From an uncultured Bacteroidales bacterium (GTDB taxonomy: Bacteria > Bacteroidota > Bacteroidia > Bacteroidales > UBA932), in NCBI GenBank assembly GCA_944323825.1, contig CALUTY010000007.1, forward strand, positions 62,001-126,000: a stretch of DNA of 64,000 nucleotides, read 5' to 3'. Each line of letters starts with the position of its first letter. The first letter of the stretch is position 1. Shown here one piece after another: positions 1 to 8,149 of this stretch. A program made the position numbers and the translations under genes. The notes under the pieces were generated by a model. It did not search any database. It was not told the DNA's origin and was given only the letters and a program-made list of their open reading frames with translations.

Positions 1-1
1 T

Positions 2-1495
2 TTCAGCAAGGCGGCCTATGTGCCGGAAGGCAGCCGTGAGATATATTTTTCCGCTCCGGACCAGGAAGGGGCGATGAATATATACAGGACTGAATTGAAT
101 GATACCGTATGGAGCCTGCCTGCTCTCATAAATGAAGATATGACTTCATCTTCGGATGAGATTTACCCGATGCTTTCTCCTGACGGGAAAAGCCTCTTCT
201 TTGCCTCTTCCGGCCTCTATGGTGTCGGAGGCTATGACCTTTACATGTCTTCTTGGGATGAGGACAAGGGTGAATGGGGAGTCCCGGTAAACATGGGGTT
301 CCCTTATTCTTCTCCGTATGATGATTTTCTTTTCATCAATACCCCTGACGGGAAATATTCAATCTTTGCCTCCAACAGGGACTGTTCCGCCGACAGCGTC
401 TATGTCTATGTCCTTGAATATGACAGCATGCCTGTACGCAGGGAGATAAAGGATGCATCCGCGCTCAGGGAGATATGCCGGCTGCTTCCTGATGGAGACC
501 ATGCCGGCGTGGACAGCGGGACTTCCGTTCCCGGGGTGCCGATTCCGGAAAGCATGGACACGAGGAAATACATGGACAAGATGTCTGAAGTCAGGTCTCT
601 GAAAGATTCCCTGTTCAGCTGCATGTCACAGGTGGACAGATTCAGGGCTGACCTTGCTTCGGAGTCTGACGGAGATGCCCGCCGGGACATTGAGACGGAG
701 CTGCTTGAATATGAGGCTTTGATCCCTGTGCTGCAGGATACGTTGAACAGGGCTTCGGCCGAATTGCAGAAGATAGAGATGGAATTCCTTTTCAATGGAG
801 TCGTTATTGATCCGGACAAGATAGGAGCCGAAGCAGACAGGAAAGTTGTGGGTGCATCTTCTGGGTTCGCCTTTACGGAAAAGATACCTGGCGGACCGCT
901 TTCCATGAAGTTCGAGGTGCCTGAGAAGAAGTTCGACTATTCATTCATGGTACTTCCGGAAGGCAGGTTCGCAGAAGACAACAAAGTGCCTGACGGCCTT
1001 GTTTATCAGATACAGATATTCACGCTGTCGCGACATGCGACGGTAGCCCAGCTCAACGGGCTTTCACCGGTCTTCGAATCCAGGACTCCTACAGGCAAAT
1101 ACACTTACCGTGTAGGCGTCTTCAGAACATACAATGATGTGCTTTCCAGATTGAACACTGTCAAGAAGGCGGGTTTCAAGACAGCCTATATAGTGCCTCT
1201 GAAGGACGGGAAGGTAATAAAGATGGCCGAAGCAAAGGCAATGGAAGCCGCAGCCAAACCGGTCTATCAGCTCAATATGCTTCCTGAAGCCGGCACTTTG
1301 CCGGATATCGCCCTGAAGGCCGTCAACCAGGCCGGGGCAAAAGATGTCGCCAAGATGGAGCAGGACGGGAAGACCGTCTTCACCGCAGGTCCTTTCTACA
1401 GCCTCCGGAAAGCCGAGGAAACGGCTGCAGCCGTAAGGGCCGCAGGAGTGCAGGAAGTTTCTGTAATAAAAATTGGAAATATCACCTCAAAATGA
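2..1495 (+). CDS. PD40 beta-propeller / SPOR-like envelope protein, 5' partial
   Basis: The reading frame is open from the left edge (base 2), so the true start and any signal peptide lie outside the window. The visible N-terminal part carries WD40-like PD40 blades (SPDGKSLFFAS and TPDGKYSIFASNRD). A charged, helix-rich linker follows. The C-terminal 150 residues contain two SPOR-like units: YQIQIFTLSR...YRVGVF, and a second ending TVFTAGPFYSLRKAEE. SPOR domains bind denuded peptidoglycan and PD40 repeats form propellers in TolB-like proteins, so a periplasmic or outer-membrane-linked, cell-wall-associated role is likely. The exact function is unknown. The gene ends 16 nt before the NfeD start and may share its transcript. 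Confidence 0.8.
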   Translation, partial: FSKAAYVPEGSREIYFSAPDQEGAMNIYRTELNDTVWSLPALINEDMTSSSDEIYPMLSPDGKSLFFASSGLYGVGGYDLYMSSWDEDKGEWGVPVNMGFPYSSPYDDFLFINTPDGKYSIFASNRDCSADSVYVYVLEYDSMPVRREIKDASALREICRLLPDGDHAGVDSGTSVPGVPIPESMDTRKYMDKMSEVRSLKDSLFSCMSQVDRFRADLASESDGDARRDIETELLEYEALIPVLQDTLNRASAELQKIEMEFLFNGVVIDPDKIGAEADRKVVGASSGFAFTEKIPGGPLSMKFEVPEKKFDYSFMVLPEGRFAEDNKVPDGLVYQIQIFTLSRHATVAQLNGLSPVFESRTPTGKYTYRVGVFRTYNDVLSRLNTVKKAGFKTAYIVPLKDGKVIKMAEAKAMEAAAKPVYQLNMLPEAGTLPDIALKAVNQAGAKDVAKMEQDGKTVFTAGPFYSLRKAEETAAAVRAAGVQEVSVIKIGNITSK

Positions 1496-1511
1496 TACAT
1501 TTGTCCTTGAT

Positions 1512-1982
1512 ATGGCATTCATAATAATACTGATGGCAGTAGGTCTTGTGCTGGTGCTTGCCGAGATTCTGCTGATTCCGGGAGTCGGTGTCGCGGGTAT
1601 TCTGGGGCTTGCTTCTCTCGGCGGTTCCTGTTTCTATGCATTCCATGAGTTCGGTCCGGGGACCGGAACAATCGTGACCGTCATAAATGTCGTGCTTCTT
1701 GTGGCACTCACGGTCTATGTCCTCAGGGCCAAGACATGGAAAAAATTAGCCTTGAACACCAATATTGATTCCAAGATCCAGTTTTTCGATGAAAATACCC
1801 TTGCGGTGGGAGATACGGGCAAGACACTCACCCGGCTTGCTCCGATGGGAACGGCGAAGATAGGTGAGAACAATTACGAGGTGAAGTCACTTGAGGGCAT
1901 CATTGACCCGGGGACGGAAGTCGAAATTGTCATGATTGAGGACAACAAGATATATGTGAAGCCTGTAGAGAAGGATTTTTGA
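1512..1982 (+). CDS. NfeD-family membrane protein
   Basis: This 156-residue protein has two or three N-terminal hydrophobic segments (MAFIIILMAVGLVLVLAEI and a second around residues 50-75). A soluble C-terminal domain (GDTGKTLTRLAPMGTAKIG...GTEVEIVMIEDNKIYVKPVE) matches the OB-fold of NfeD proteins. NfeD partners flotillins in membrane microdomains, and the next gene is the flotillin-like FloA. I chose the ATG at 1512; an in-frame TTG at 1473 would overlap the upstream gene and add a hydrophilic extension that the family lacks. No own promoter is obvious, so it is probably co-transcribed with its neighbours. Confidence 0.88.
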   Translation: MAFIIILMAVGLVLVLAEILLIPGVGVAGILGLASLGGSCFYAFHEFGPGTGTIVTVINVVLLVALTVYVLRAKTWKKLALNTNIDSKIQFFDENTLAVGDTGKTLTRLAPMGTAKIGENNYEVKSLEGIIDPGTEVEIVMIEDNKIYVKPVEKDF

Positions 1983-2006
1983 AATTATCATAATTAATTT
2001 GAATAT

Positions 2007-2957
2007 ATGGCAATGATTGCAGTATGGGTCGCCGTCGCGATAGTCGGCCTCATCATTTTTCTTTGGTTTTTCCCTATTACCCTATGGTTCCAGGCCCTCA
2101 TTTCAGGTGTAAGGATTTCCCTTATCCAGCTTGTCCTTATGCGTTGGAGGAAAGTCCCTCCGGGAACAATCGTGATGGCCATGGTTACCGGAACGAAAGC
2201 CGGTCTGAAGCTGGACGCGAATGAACTTGAGGCCCACTATCTTGCCAAGGGAAATGTCCCTAAGGTGGTCAATGCCCTCATTTCCGCCGACAAGGCCAAC
2301 ATAGCCCTCGATTTCAAGATGGCTGCCGCAATAGATCTCGCCGGCCGTGATGTCTTCGAAGCCGTGCAGATGTCCGTCAATCCTAAGGTCATCAATACCC
2401 CTCCTGTCACCGCCGTGGCCAAGGACGGCATCCAGCTCATAGCCAAGGCAAGGGTTACAGTCCGTGCCAATATCCGCCAGCTTGTCGGAGGTGCAGGTGA
2501 AGAGACCGTCCTCGCAAGGGTGGGCGAAGGCATAGTTTCAAGTATCGGCTCCGCCGAAAGCCACAAGCTCGTACTTGAAAATCCGGACTCCATCTCAAAG
2601 GTCGTTTTGAACAAAGGGCTTGACTCCGGCACCGCCTTTGAGATTCTCTCCATTGACATCGCCGACATCGACATTGGAAAGAACATCGGCGCCGTCCTCC
2701 AGATGGACCAGGCCGAAGCCGACAAGAACATAGCCCAGGCCCGCGCCGAAGAGCGCCGTGCCATGGCAGTCGCCCAGGAACAGGAAATGAAGGCCAAGGC
2801 CCAGGAAGCCCGTGCCAAGGTCATAGAGGCCGAAGCCCAGATCCCTCTTGCCATGGCCGAAGCCTTCCGCACCGGCAACCTCGGCATCATGGACTACTAC
2901 AAGATCAAGAACATCCAGGCCGACACCGACATGCGCGAGAATATCGCCAAACAGTAG
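2007..2957 (+). CDS. floA: Flotillin-like protein FloA
   Basis: This is a 316-residue SPFH/flotillin-like protein. An N-terminal hydrophobic hairpin (residues 1-45) anchors it in the inner membrane. The central domain (for example [19 protein letters not shown] and [20 protein letters not shown]) is typical of FloA. The C-terminal third is an Ala/Glu-rich coiled coil ([20 protein letters not shown] and following) ending [15 protein letters not shown]. FloA scaffolds bacterial lipid-raft-like domains and works with NfeD, encoded 24 nt upstream. Length and order match the family. The ATG at 2007 has no strong ribosome binding site, as usual in this phylum. Confidence 0.93.
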   Translation: MAMIAVWVAVAIVGLIIFLWFFPITLWFQALISGVRISLIQLVLMRWRKVPPGTIVMAMVTGTKAGLKLDANELEAHYLAKGNVPKVVNALISADKANIALDFKMAAAIDLAGRDVFEAVQMSVNPKVINTPPVTAVAKDGIQLIAKARVTVRANIRQLVGGAGEETVLARVGEGIVSSIGSAESHKLVLENPDSISKVVLNKGLDSGTAFEILSIDIADIDIGKNIGAVLQMDQAEADKNIAQARAEERRAMAVAQEQEMKAKAQEARAKVIEAEAQIPLAMAEAFRTGNLGIMDYYKIKNIQADTDMRENIAKQ

Positions 2958-3064
2958 CCATTGGCGCATTCCTGTGACATTGCTTCTTGCCTGTTTCGGG
3001 AATGTCTTATCATTGGTGAGACTTGTGCCATGTCATCAGTCCTGCACGAATAAGTGTAAATTTA

Positions 3065-3096
3065 TTTGGCAGAAAGGAAGATTTAAGTTAACTTTG
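3065..3096 (+). promoter_or_regulatory. Bacteroidota promoter of tRNA-Ser
   Basis: A TTTG box (3065-3068) stands 20 nt before TAACTTTG (3089-3096), matching TTTG-N19-21-TAnnTTTG. A small hairpin, CCGTTT/AAGCGG with loop CAG (3102-3116), starts at the expected transcription start, leaving a leader of about 60 nt. TCCCGTTTCA occurs twice in it, at 3100 and 3124. Confidence 0.75.
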
Positions 3097-3161
3097 TCGT
3101 CCCGTTTCAGAAGCGGACCGCATTCCCGTTTCAAGATCGGGACGACATTCGGTTTACTCCT

Positions 3162-3250
3162 GGTGAGATGGGTGAGTGGCTGAAACCAGCAGTTTGCTAA
3201 ACTGCCGTACGGGATTAACCGTACCGGGGGTTCGAATCCCCCTCTCACCG
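3162..3250 (+). tRNA. tRNA-Ser (anticodon GCT)
   Basis: This 89-nt type II tRNA has acceptor stem GGTGAGA/TCTCACC and discriminator G. The anticodon stem GCAGT/ACTGC encloses loop TTGCTAA, giving anticodon GCT, which reads AGC and AGT. A long variable arm (around CCGTACGGGATTAACCGTACC) and a TTCGAAT T-loop are present. CCA is not encoded. Confidence 0.97.
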
Positions 3251-3263
3251 CAAGCAAATGCAG

Positions 3264-3288
3264 CCGGTCGCGAAAGCGACCGGTTTTT
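3264..3288 (+). terminator. Terminator of tRNA-Ser
   Basis: A perfect 8-bp stem CCGGTCGC/GCGACCGG with a GAAA tetraloop is followed by TTTTT, 14 nt after the tRNA end. Confidence 0.92.
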
Positions 3289-3290
3289 GT

Positions 3291-3480
3291 GTTTCAGCCC
3301 AGGCGCATGATTTGTCATGCAAGCCTTCGGCTGAAACATAAAAACCAAGATGCCCTTGGGCATCGGCTGCATTGCTTGCTGGGGCCTCTCCGGCAGGAGC
3401 CGGGGATGTGGCCGGCAAAGCCGGGCAAATCCCCCAGTAAGAGGTCCTATCCAGCAAGGAGTTGTGGAAAAATCATGCGC
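3291..3480 (+). other. Densely structured intergenic element, possible non-coding RNA
   Basis: Three stems follow one another. (1) 3291-3337: GTTTCAGCC/GGCTGAAAC closes AGGC/GCCT and GCATGA/TCATGC with loop TTTG. (2) 3349-3364: GATGCCC/GGGCATC. (3) A branched element: CTTGCTGG (3375) pairs with CCAGCAAG (3451) and GGCCTCT (3383) with AGAGGtCC (3440). These enclose CCGGC-AGGA-GCCGG (3390-3403) and GGAT/ATCC around CCGGC-AAA-GCCGG (3404-3432). GCGCATGAT (3303) is also complementary to ATCATGCGC (3472), which would be an alternative fold. No convincing protein is encoded here. It could be an RNA gene, a structured repeat, or a remnant. Confidence 0.5.
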
Positions 3481-3528
3481 AGCATGGCTAATATCCTCCC
3501 AAACCGAACACCGAATCAGAATAAACCT

Positions 3529-3536
3529 TACATTTG
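3529..3536 (+). promoter_or_regulatory. -7 box of the small lipoprotein gene
   Basis: TACATTTG fits TAnnTTTG, 31 nt before the ATG. No TTTG box is seen at the right distance upstream. Confidence 0.45.
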
Positions 3537-3566
3537 CCCTCCGTCTACTGAATAAATTTTCAGATC

Positions 3567-3971
3567 ATGTCAAAATTTGGTTTATTCGCCCTTGTCATTG
3601 CCCTTTTGACATCCATCGCATCATGTGACAAGGCTGAAGATCCGGATGTCTATTATGTGAAATATAAAGTCTACGAAAATGCAGAAAACTTGGAAATCGA
3701 GTATGTAAGCGTCAATACGGAAAACGGTATACAGAGGCTGTATGGCGATTCGGACTTCGAAGTTATCGTAGGTCCTGTTGAAAAGGGATTTGAAGCCTCG
3801 ATGGTGGTCGAGGGATCCGGTCTCATGGAAGAATATGTCTTTATTGAAATACTTGTGAGCGTAAATGACGGTCCTTTCGCCCTAAAGCTGCAGGAAAGAG
3901 GCATTCTCGGGTTCGGCTCAAGTGAACCACTGCAAGGCAGCATGTCCGCCACCTACACCGTCGGCGAATGA
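3567..3971 (+). CDS. Small lipoprotein, function unknown
   Basis: This 134-residue protein opens with a short lipoprotein signal, MSKFGLFALVIALLTSIASC, with the lipobox IASC at Cys20. It should therefore be a lipid-anchored envelope protein. The rest is a beta-rich domain with alternating hydrophobic residues (VYYVKYKVYENAENLEIEYV, YVFIEILVSVNDGPF) ending MSATYTVGE. The pattern resembles the small beta-sandwich lipoproteins common in Bacteroidales, but I recognise no named family. It is a single gene between the structured element and a bidirectional terminator, with no clear functional neighbour. Confidence 0.75.
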   Translation: MSKFGLFALVIALLTSIASCDKAEDPDVYYVKYKVYENAENLEIEYVSVNTENGIQRLYGDSDFEVIVGPVEKGFEASMVVEGSGLMEEYVFIEILVSVNDGPFALKLQERGILGFGSSEPLQGSMSATYTVGE

Positions 3972-4054
3972 CGCCTTACAGGCGAAGCTCCACTATGAAG
4001 TCGATTTCTGACGGGGCTTTTGACAGAAAAATGTCAAAAAAGAAAATTTTATAA

Positions 4055-4101
4055 AAAAAGAGAAAAATCTTCATGCCGCAGGCGAAGGTTTTTCTCTTTT
4101 T
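4055..4101. terminator. Bidirectional terminator
   Basis: An 18-bp stem runs from AAAAAGAGAAAAA-TCTTC (4055-4072) to GAAGG-TTTTTCTCTTTTT (4084-4101), with loop ATGCCGCAGGC and one G-T pair. A-rich and T-rich flanks allow termination on both strands. Confidence 0.85.
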
Positions 4102-4157
4102 GCTCATCTCTTTGTTGCAATATACATAGATTTGCCCCATGACTTAAAACAAAAATT

Positions 4158-4845
4158 ATGGAATGGCAGATTACAATGCAACGCTACGTCGACATCCAGA
4201 CCGATTCGGGATTCAAGGCGGTTTTCGGGGAAGAGAGAAACAGGGAGGTGCTGATCGACTTGCTCAATGCATTCTTTCCTTTGCCTTCTCGGTGGCGATG
4301 CCAGAATCTCTGACGGAGATGACCCCCAAAAGGACGGATGCATTGTCAGGGAGTTCACCTTCCGGGAAAAAGACAACGGGAATGTGCCCGATGAAACTAT
4401 TTTTTGTATCTTCGTGGAGTTGAACCGATTCCGCAAGAGCCTTGATGAATGCTCCGGCGGACTTGACGAGTGGTGCTATTCGCTGAAGCACGGGAGCACG
4501 ATGACCGAGATTCCGGACCGGTTGAAGAAAAAGCCGTTCGTGCAGTTCTTCAGGGCCTGCGAAATCGCAATGTTTGACACCGACACAAAACTCTTATACG
4601 AAAAGGACATGATTACCGAACGAGATTACTACAACACCATCAACACCGCCAGAAAAGCCGGTATGTCAGACGGAATGGAGCGTGGTCTTCAGCAAGGTAT
4701 GGAAAGCGGCCTGAAGAAAGGTCGTGAGGAAGGGATGCTTGAGGAGCAACACAGAATCGCAAGAGCAATGAAAGCAAAAGGTCTTTCATATCAGATGATT
4801 GCCGAACTGACTGGACTGTCTGAGGACGAAGTGACGGAGTTATAA
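4158..4845 (+). pseudogene. Decayed Rpn / PD-(D/E)XK nuclease-type transposase-like gene
   Basis: The first frame, from ATG 4158, encodes the usual N-terminus of this family (RYVDIQTDSGFKAVFGEERN and VLIDLLNAFFP). It hits a TGA at 4311-4313. The family resumes in another frame from about 4290 (ISDGDDPQKDG, VREFTFREKDN, FVELNRFRKSLDE). It then runs to 4845 with the typical Gly/Glu tail (GMERGLQQGMESGLKKGREEG) and a final HTH-like AKGLSYQMIAELTGLSEDEV. About 60-90 residues that should hold the catalytic core are missing between the two parts, so this is a deletion plus frameshift. Rpn proteins promote RecA-independent recombination. The intact C-terminal half alone is unlikely to be a nuclease. 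Confidence 0.85.
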
Positions 4846-4912
4846 ATGGCCATCATTTCGGGTAATCATTCAAAAATGGAAGACCAACGAAGGACTGAAT
4901 GAGTAACTAGTG

Positions 4913-6232
4913 CTATAGCGTCAGTTCCACTATGAAGTCGATTTCTGATGGGACTTTACCGAGCTTCAGGAGAACGCCGTCCTTGTCCTGGCTGAAAGCG
5001 ACTTTGGTGCCGTCGTTGAGGCAGGTGGCCTTCCTTATTTTGCCGGAGGTGAACGGTATGAAAAGGGAATTGTCCTGAATATTCATTATGTGGACATAGT
5101 GTGTGTTGCCTTTCTTTGTCGTCACGCCCCAGTCATGAGGAGGGATGTCGCCGCCCCTGGTGCCTCGGATGGTGTAGCCGAACCTGTCCATCCATTCTCC
5201 GATGCCATTCAGGCGATTGATGGAGGCGGCAGGAAGGTTCCCGTCAGGCTGCGGGCCTATGTTGAGCAGGAGGTTGGCGTCCCGTCCGGCGGCGCCGACA
5301 AGATACTGCACAAGTGTACGGACGGACTTGTAGTCCTGGTCGGTGATTTTGTAGCCCCACATGCCGTTCATTGTCTGGCAGGTTTCGAGAGGAAGGGCGT
5401 CGCTTACATCCTGACCTGAAAGTCCGGCGGTGTTTTCTCCCGGAAGGTCACGCTCGAAAATCTGTATGTCTTCTCCCTCAAATGGGACCAGATGGTGGTT
5501 GTTGCCGACAAGGCAGCCTGGCTGAAGGCTGTGTATTAGAGAATAGAGTTCGTCATATCTCCAGTCAAAATCAGGATTCATATCCTGGTCCCAGTGTCCG
5601 TCGAACCAGATTGCACGCACCGGACCATAGTTGGTGAGCAGTTCGGAGATCTGTGCTTTCATGAAATCATAATAGGCGTCCTGGTCTACGGTGTCCAGCG
5701 GCCGTCCCGTGCCGAGTCCCGTCCTTCCCCTGGGAGCATCCTCCCTGCCCCAGTCAATGAGCGAATAATAGAAATGAATGGCTATTCCCTGCCTGTGGCA
5801 TTCGTCTGCCAGTTCCTTGATGATGTCACGCTTGAACGGCGTGGCATCGATGATGTCATAGTCTGTCGCCTCGCTGCCGAACATGGAGAAGCCGTCATGG
5901 TGCCTGGTGGTGATGCAGATGTATTCCGCACCGGACGCCTTGATGGCCGACACCCATTCGGCTGCATTGAAACTGCCGGGATAGAACCCTCCTGCGAGTT
6001 TGGCATATTCCTTATAGTCAAGGTTTTTGTTGGTCATTGTCCATTCTCCAGTGGCAAGCATGGAATAGATTCCCCAGTGGAGGAAAATGCCGAATCTGTC
6101 CTCCCGGAATGCTTCCCGGGATGCGAGATTTTCCGGTGACGGTTTGTATTCGGGGGTTGCCGTTACGCCGGCCCGGGCAGATGTTGCGGATACGGTCATC
6201 AAGATGGCTGCTGCCAGAAGGAAATTTTTCAT
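4913..6232 (-). CDS. GH29 alpha-L-fucosidase, secreted
   Basis: This 439-residue enzyme starts with the signal peptide MKNFLLAAAILMTVSATSARA; a longer frame from 6319 would precede that signal and was not used. The catalytic domain begins REDRFGIFLHWGIYSMLATGEW and continues TTRHHDGFSMF. The GH29 nucleophile Asp lies in AIWFDGHWDQD, and the barrel ends with LLLNIGPQPDG. A short beta-sandwich tail follows. Family members release alpha-linked fucose from glycans by a retaining mechanism. The signal suggests a periplasmic or surface location. It stands alone between the Rpn remnant and the TPR lipoprotein; a second GH29 lies at 50.5 kb. Confidence 0.93.
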   Translation of the reverse strand: MKNFLLAAAILMTVSATSARAGVTATPEYKPSPENLASREAFREDRFGIFLHWGIYSMLATGEWTMTNKNLDYKEYAKLAGGFYPGSFNAAEWVSAIKASGAEYICITTRHHDGFSMFGSEATDYDIIDATPFKRDIIKELADECHRQGIAIHFYYSLIDWGREDAPRGRTGLGTGRPLDTVDQDAYYDFMKAQISELLTNYGPVRAIWFDGHWDQDMNPDFDWRYDELYSLIHSLQPGCLVGNNHHLVPFEGEDIQIFERDLPGENTAGLSGQDVSDALPLETCQTMNGMWGYKITDQDYKSVRTLVQYLVGAAGRDANLLLNIGPQPDGNLPAASINRLNGIGEWMDRFGYTIRGTRGGDIPPHDWGVTTKKGNTHYVHIMNIQDNSLFIPFTSGKIRKATCLNDGTKVAFSQDKDGVLLKLGKVPSEIDFIVELTL

Positions 6233-6293
6233 ATAAATTGGTGTCAAATGTTTCAGCTTGTAGTCGGAAGTGTTAAAGTTATGAAATTTTTGC

Positions 6294-6331
6294 AAAAAAA
6301 TAAGCGGCTCCGTTTTCAAGAACCGCTTATT
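6294..6331 (-). terminator. Terminator of the TPR lipoprotein gene
   Basis: Read on the minus strand, AATAAGCGG pairs with CCGCTTATT (9 bp) and is followed by a run of seven T. It lies 22 nt after the stop codon at 6353. Confidence 0.85.
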
Positions 6332-6352
6332 TTCATTTATGTAAGCAGGATA

Positions 6353-7999
6353 TTACCTGTACTGTGCGAATTCGATATCCTTTGCTGCCCTTTCGGCGAG
6401 TTTCTCGTCCTTGCCTGCTGCTTCAAGGTTGGCCTTGACTTCATCTGCCTTGCCCTGGCGTGCTGCTATGACAGCCTTGAGATAAGCCACCTTAGGGCTT
6501 GCGCATTTTGCTGAAGCGGCTGCCTGGTCAAGCTGTCCGTTGAGAATGTATGCGAGGGTCTTGTTGTGGCAGCATCCCTTTGCGTCAGCAAGTTTTGCTG
6601 CTGCATCGGCATATTTGCCGTCGAGGATGTCAAGCACTGCAAGATTCTCCTTTGAGGTCTGGTTTGCAGCTGCATTGAAGCATTTTGCGGCTTCAGCCTT
6701 GTTTCCTTCCCTGAGGGCAACTACACCCATTGCATTCTGCCAGTCAGCATCCTTTGCCTGAACCTTTGCCAGTTCGCTCTTGGCTGCGTCAACCTTGTTT
6801 TCGTTGAGGTAAACCACTGCGAGGTTGTACTGTGCACGGTCGCTGTTGTATTTTTCGATGGCCTTCTTGTAGACATTCACTTTTGCAGAATTGTCCTTTG
6901 CCACTGAAGCTGCGCGGAGCAGAGCCTCTTCGTCAAGAACATCGATATTGTCCTCGATAAGCTGGAGGAGTTCCTCGTTGGAGTAGTTGGTGAATTCTAC
7001 ATTTGCGATGAATCTTGCACGGCGGAGTTCAGGAAGGATCTCCTTTGCAAGGGTAGTATAGACTGCGGACATGTTCTTGATCTCCCTTTCACGCACTGCA
7101 GGATCGCTGTACATTGAAAGAACGCGGATGATGAGATCCTTGTCCTCGAGGTCTGACTGGGCTACGAGCTCCTGGAAGCCTTCCCAGTCCTGTCCGATGC
7201 TCTTCACATTTACCGGAGCCTCTACCTCATGGCCCTTGGTCACCTTGCTGAATGCCTTCTCGGCAGTGCCTGAACGCTTGTCTGAGAGCTTTGCATTGAG
7301 CTCCTCTCCTCCGTCCGGAGAAGCATAGGCAACGATGTCGGTGCTTGTGATTTCCTTGCGCTCGTTGGCCTTGATTTCATCGAGGGCAGCCTGGAAGCTC
7401 TTGATGGATTCAGACTTGAGCTGGCTGTTTCTTACAGTCGAGCTGTTGATGGTGTAGAGAATCTGGCCCTCGGCTGTCTGCTTGATGATTTCCTGATAGT
7501 TGTCGGCCTTGTAGTCCACCTTTCCGCTCTTGTCCACGAGCATGTAGGTGGTGTTGGCGCCGTCAGCGACTTTCTTTACAGGAAGATTCACTGTCTTGTT
7601 CTTGTATTTCACCACTCCGCGGAGTTCAAGGTAGCTCTTCTCCATGCCCGGAACATATGTGAAATGTACTTTTTCAGTAACTGTGGATCCGTCGGACGGA
7701 ACGACCTTGTAGTTGTCGGTGACTTTCTCGCCCTGGTACATGAACGGTTCCATTGCGGCCTCACCGCCTTCATATACGATCACCGGAGTCACTTCCAGAA
7801 TTGCTTTCGGATGGAAATAGTCGGCAGGATAAGTGACGGATACCGTGGCGTTTATTTCCCCGGCTACGACTTCAAGGACGGCAGGGTCACAGTTCACTGT
7901 CACATTCTCTGCCATGTCCGCCATTTTCTCAGGGGAGCTGCAGGCTACGGCAGCAAGTCCCAGGACGGCAGAAGACAAAAGTTTGATACCTCTTTTCAT
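6353..7999 (-). CDS. TPR-containing outer-envelope lipoprotein with OmpA-like middle
   Basis: This 548-residue protein has signal MKRGIKLLSSAVLGLAAVAC, with Cys20 as the probable lipidated residue. Residues 30-160 are beta-rich. Residues 190-300 include IVAYASPDGGEELNAKLSDKRS, resembling the OmpA peptidoglycan-binding core (ASPDG...N..LS..R). The C-terminal 200 residues are tetratricopeptide repeats (AQYNLAVVYLNENKVDAAKSEL, DWQNAMGVVALREGNKAEAA). This architecture occurs widely in Bacteroidales as an abundant envelope lipoprotein; I infer a scaffold or wall-anchoring role. It is a single gene, divergent from the sigma-54 activator, with a clear terminator and an unusual tandem repeat in its promoter region. 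Confidence 0.85.
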   Translation of the reverse strand: MKRGIKLLSSAVLGLAAVACSSPEKMADMAENVTVNCDPAVLEVVAGEINATVSVTYPADYFHPKAILEVTPVIVYEGGEAAMEPFMYQGEKVTDNYKVVPSDGSTVTEKVHFTYVPGMEKSYLELRGVVKYKNKTVNLPVKKVADGANTTYMLVDKSGKVDYKADNYQEIIKQTAEGQILYTINSSTVRNSQLKSESIKSFQAALDEIKANERKEITSTDIVAYASPDGGEELNAKLSDKRSGTAEKAFSKVTKGHEVEAPVNVKSIGQDWEGFQELVAQSDLEDKDLIIRVLSMYSDPAVREREIKNMSAVYTTLAKEILPELRRARFIANVEFTNYSNEELLQLIEDNIDVLDEEALLRAASVAKDNSAKVNVYKKAIEKYNSDRAQYNLAVVYLNENKVDAAKSELAKVQAKDADWQNAMGVVALREGNKAEAAKCFNAAANQTSKENLAVLDILDGKYADAAAKLADAKGCCHNKTLAYILNGQLDQAAASAKCASPKVAYLKAVIAARQGKADEVKANLEAAGKDEKLAERAAKDIEFAQYR

Positions 8000-8044
8000 T
8001 TCAGTATAAATTATAATGGTTTGTTTCAGTTTCCCTTTTCCGTT

Positions 8045-8075
8045 TTAAGCGGAATCATTTTTAAGCGGAATCATT
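8045..8075 (-). repeat. Two tandem 15-bp repeats at the promoter of the TPR lipoprotein
   Basis: TTAAGCGGAATCATT occurs at 8045-8059 and again at 8061-8075 (period 16). On the minus strand this is AATGATTCCGCTTAA twice, starting just after the -7 box, so both copies lie at the transcription start or in the early leader. They may be an operator for a dimeric or tandem-binding regulator. Confidence 0.7.
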
Positions 8076-8076
8076 G

Positions 8077-8084
8077 CAAATATA
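8077..8084 (-). promoter_or_regulatory. -7 box for the TPR lipoprotein
   Basis: TATATTTG on the minus strand fits TAnnTTTG. Transcription would start near 8070, within the tandem repeats, leaving a leader of about 70 nt. Confidence 0.6.
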
Positions 8085-8135
8085 GTCATAATTTTAAATT
8101 TTCGATATTCCTGCTATATTTTTCATGCCTTTTCT

Positions 8136-8143
8136 TAACTTTG
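8136..8143 (+). promoter_or_regulatory. -7 box of the sigma-54 activator gene, likely leaderless
   Basis: TAACTTTG ends 6 nt before the only usable ATG (8150), so the transcript would begin at or next to the start codon. No good -33 box is seen. Confidence 0.55.
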
Positions 8144-8149
8144 CGCATT

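Noticed and set aside
3245..3457. Small frames in both strands of the structured region after tRNA-Ser
   Set aside because: Their residues follow the palindromes (Ala/Pro/Gly-rich), and starts lie inside the tRNA or terminator.
3375..3458. Signal recognition particle RNA or a known riboswitch
   Set aside because: The SRP apical motif (GGAAG..AGCA type) and the B12, TPP and other conserved boxes are not present.
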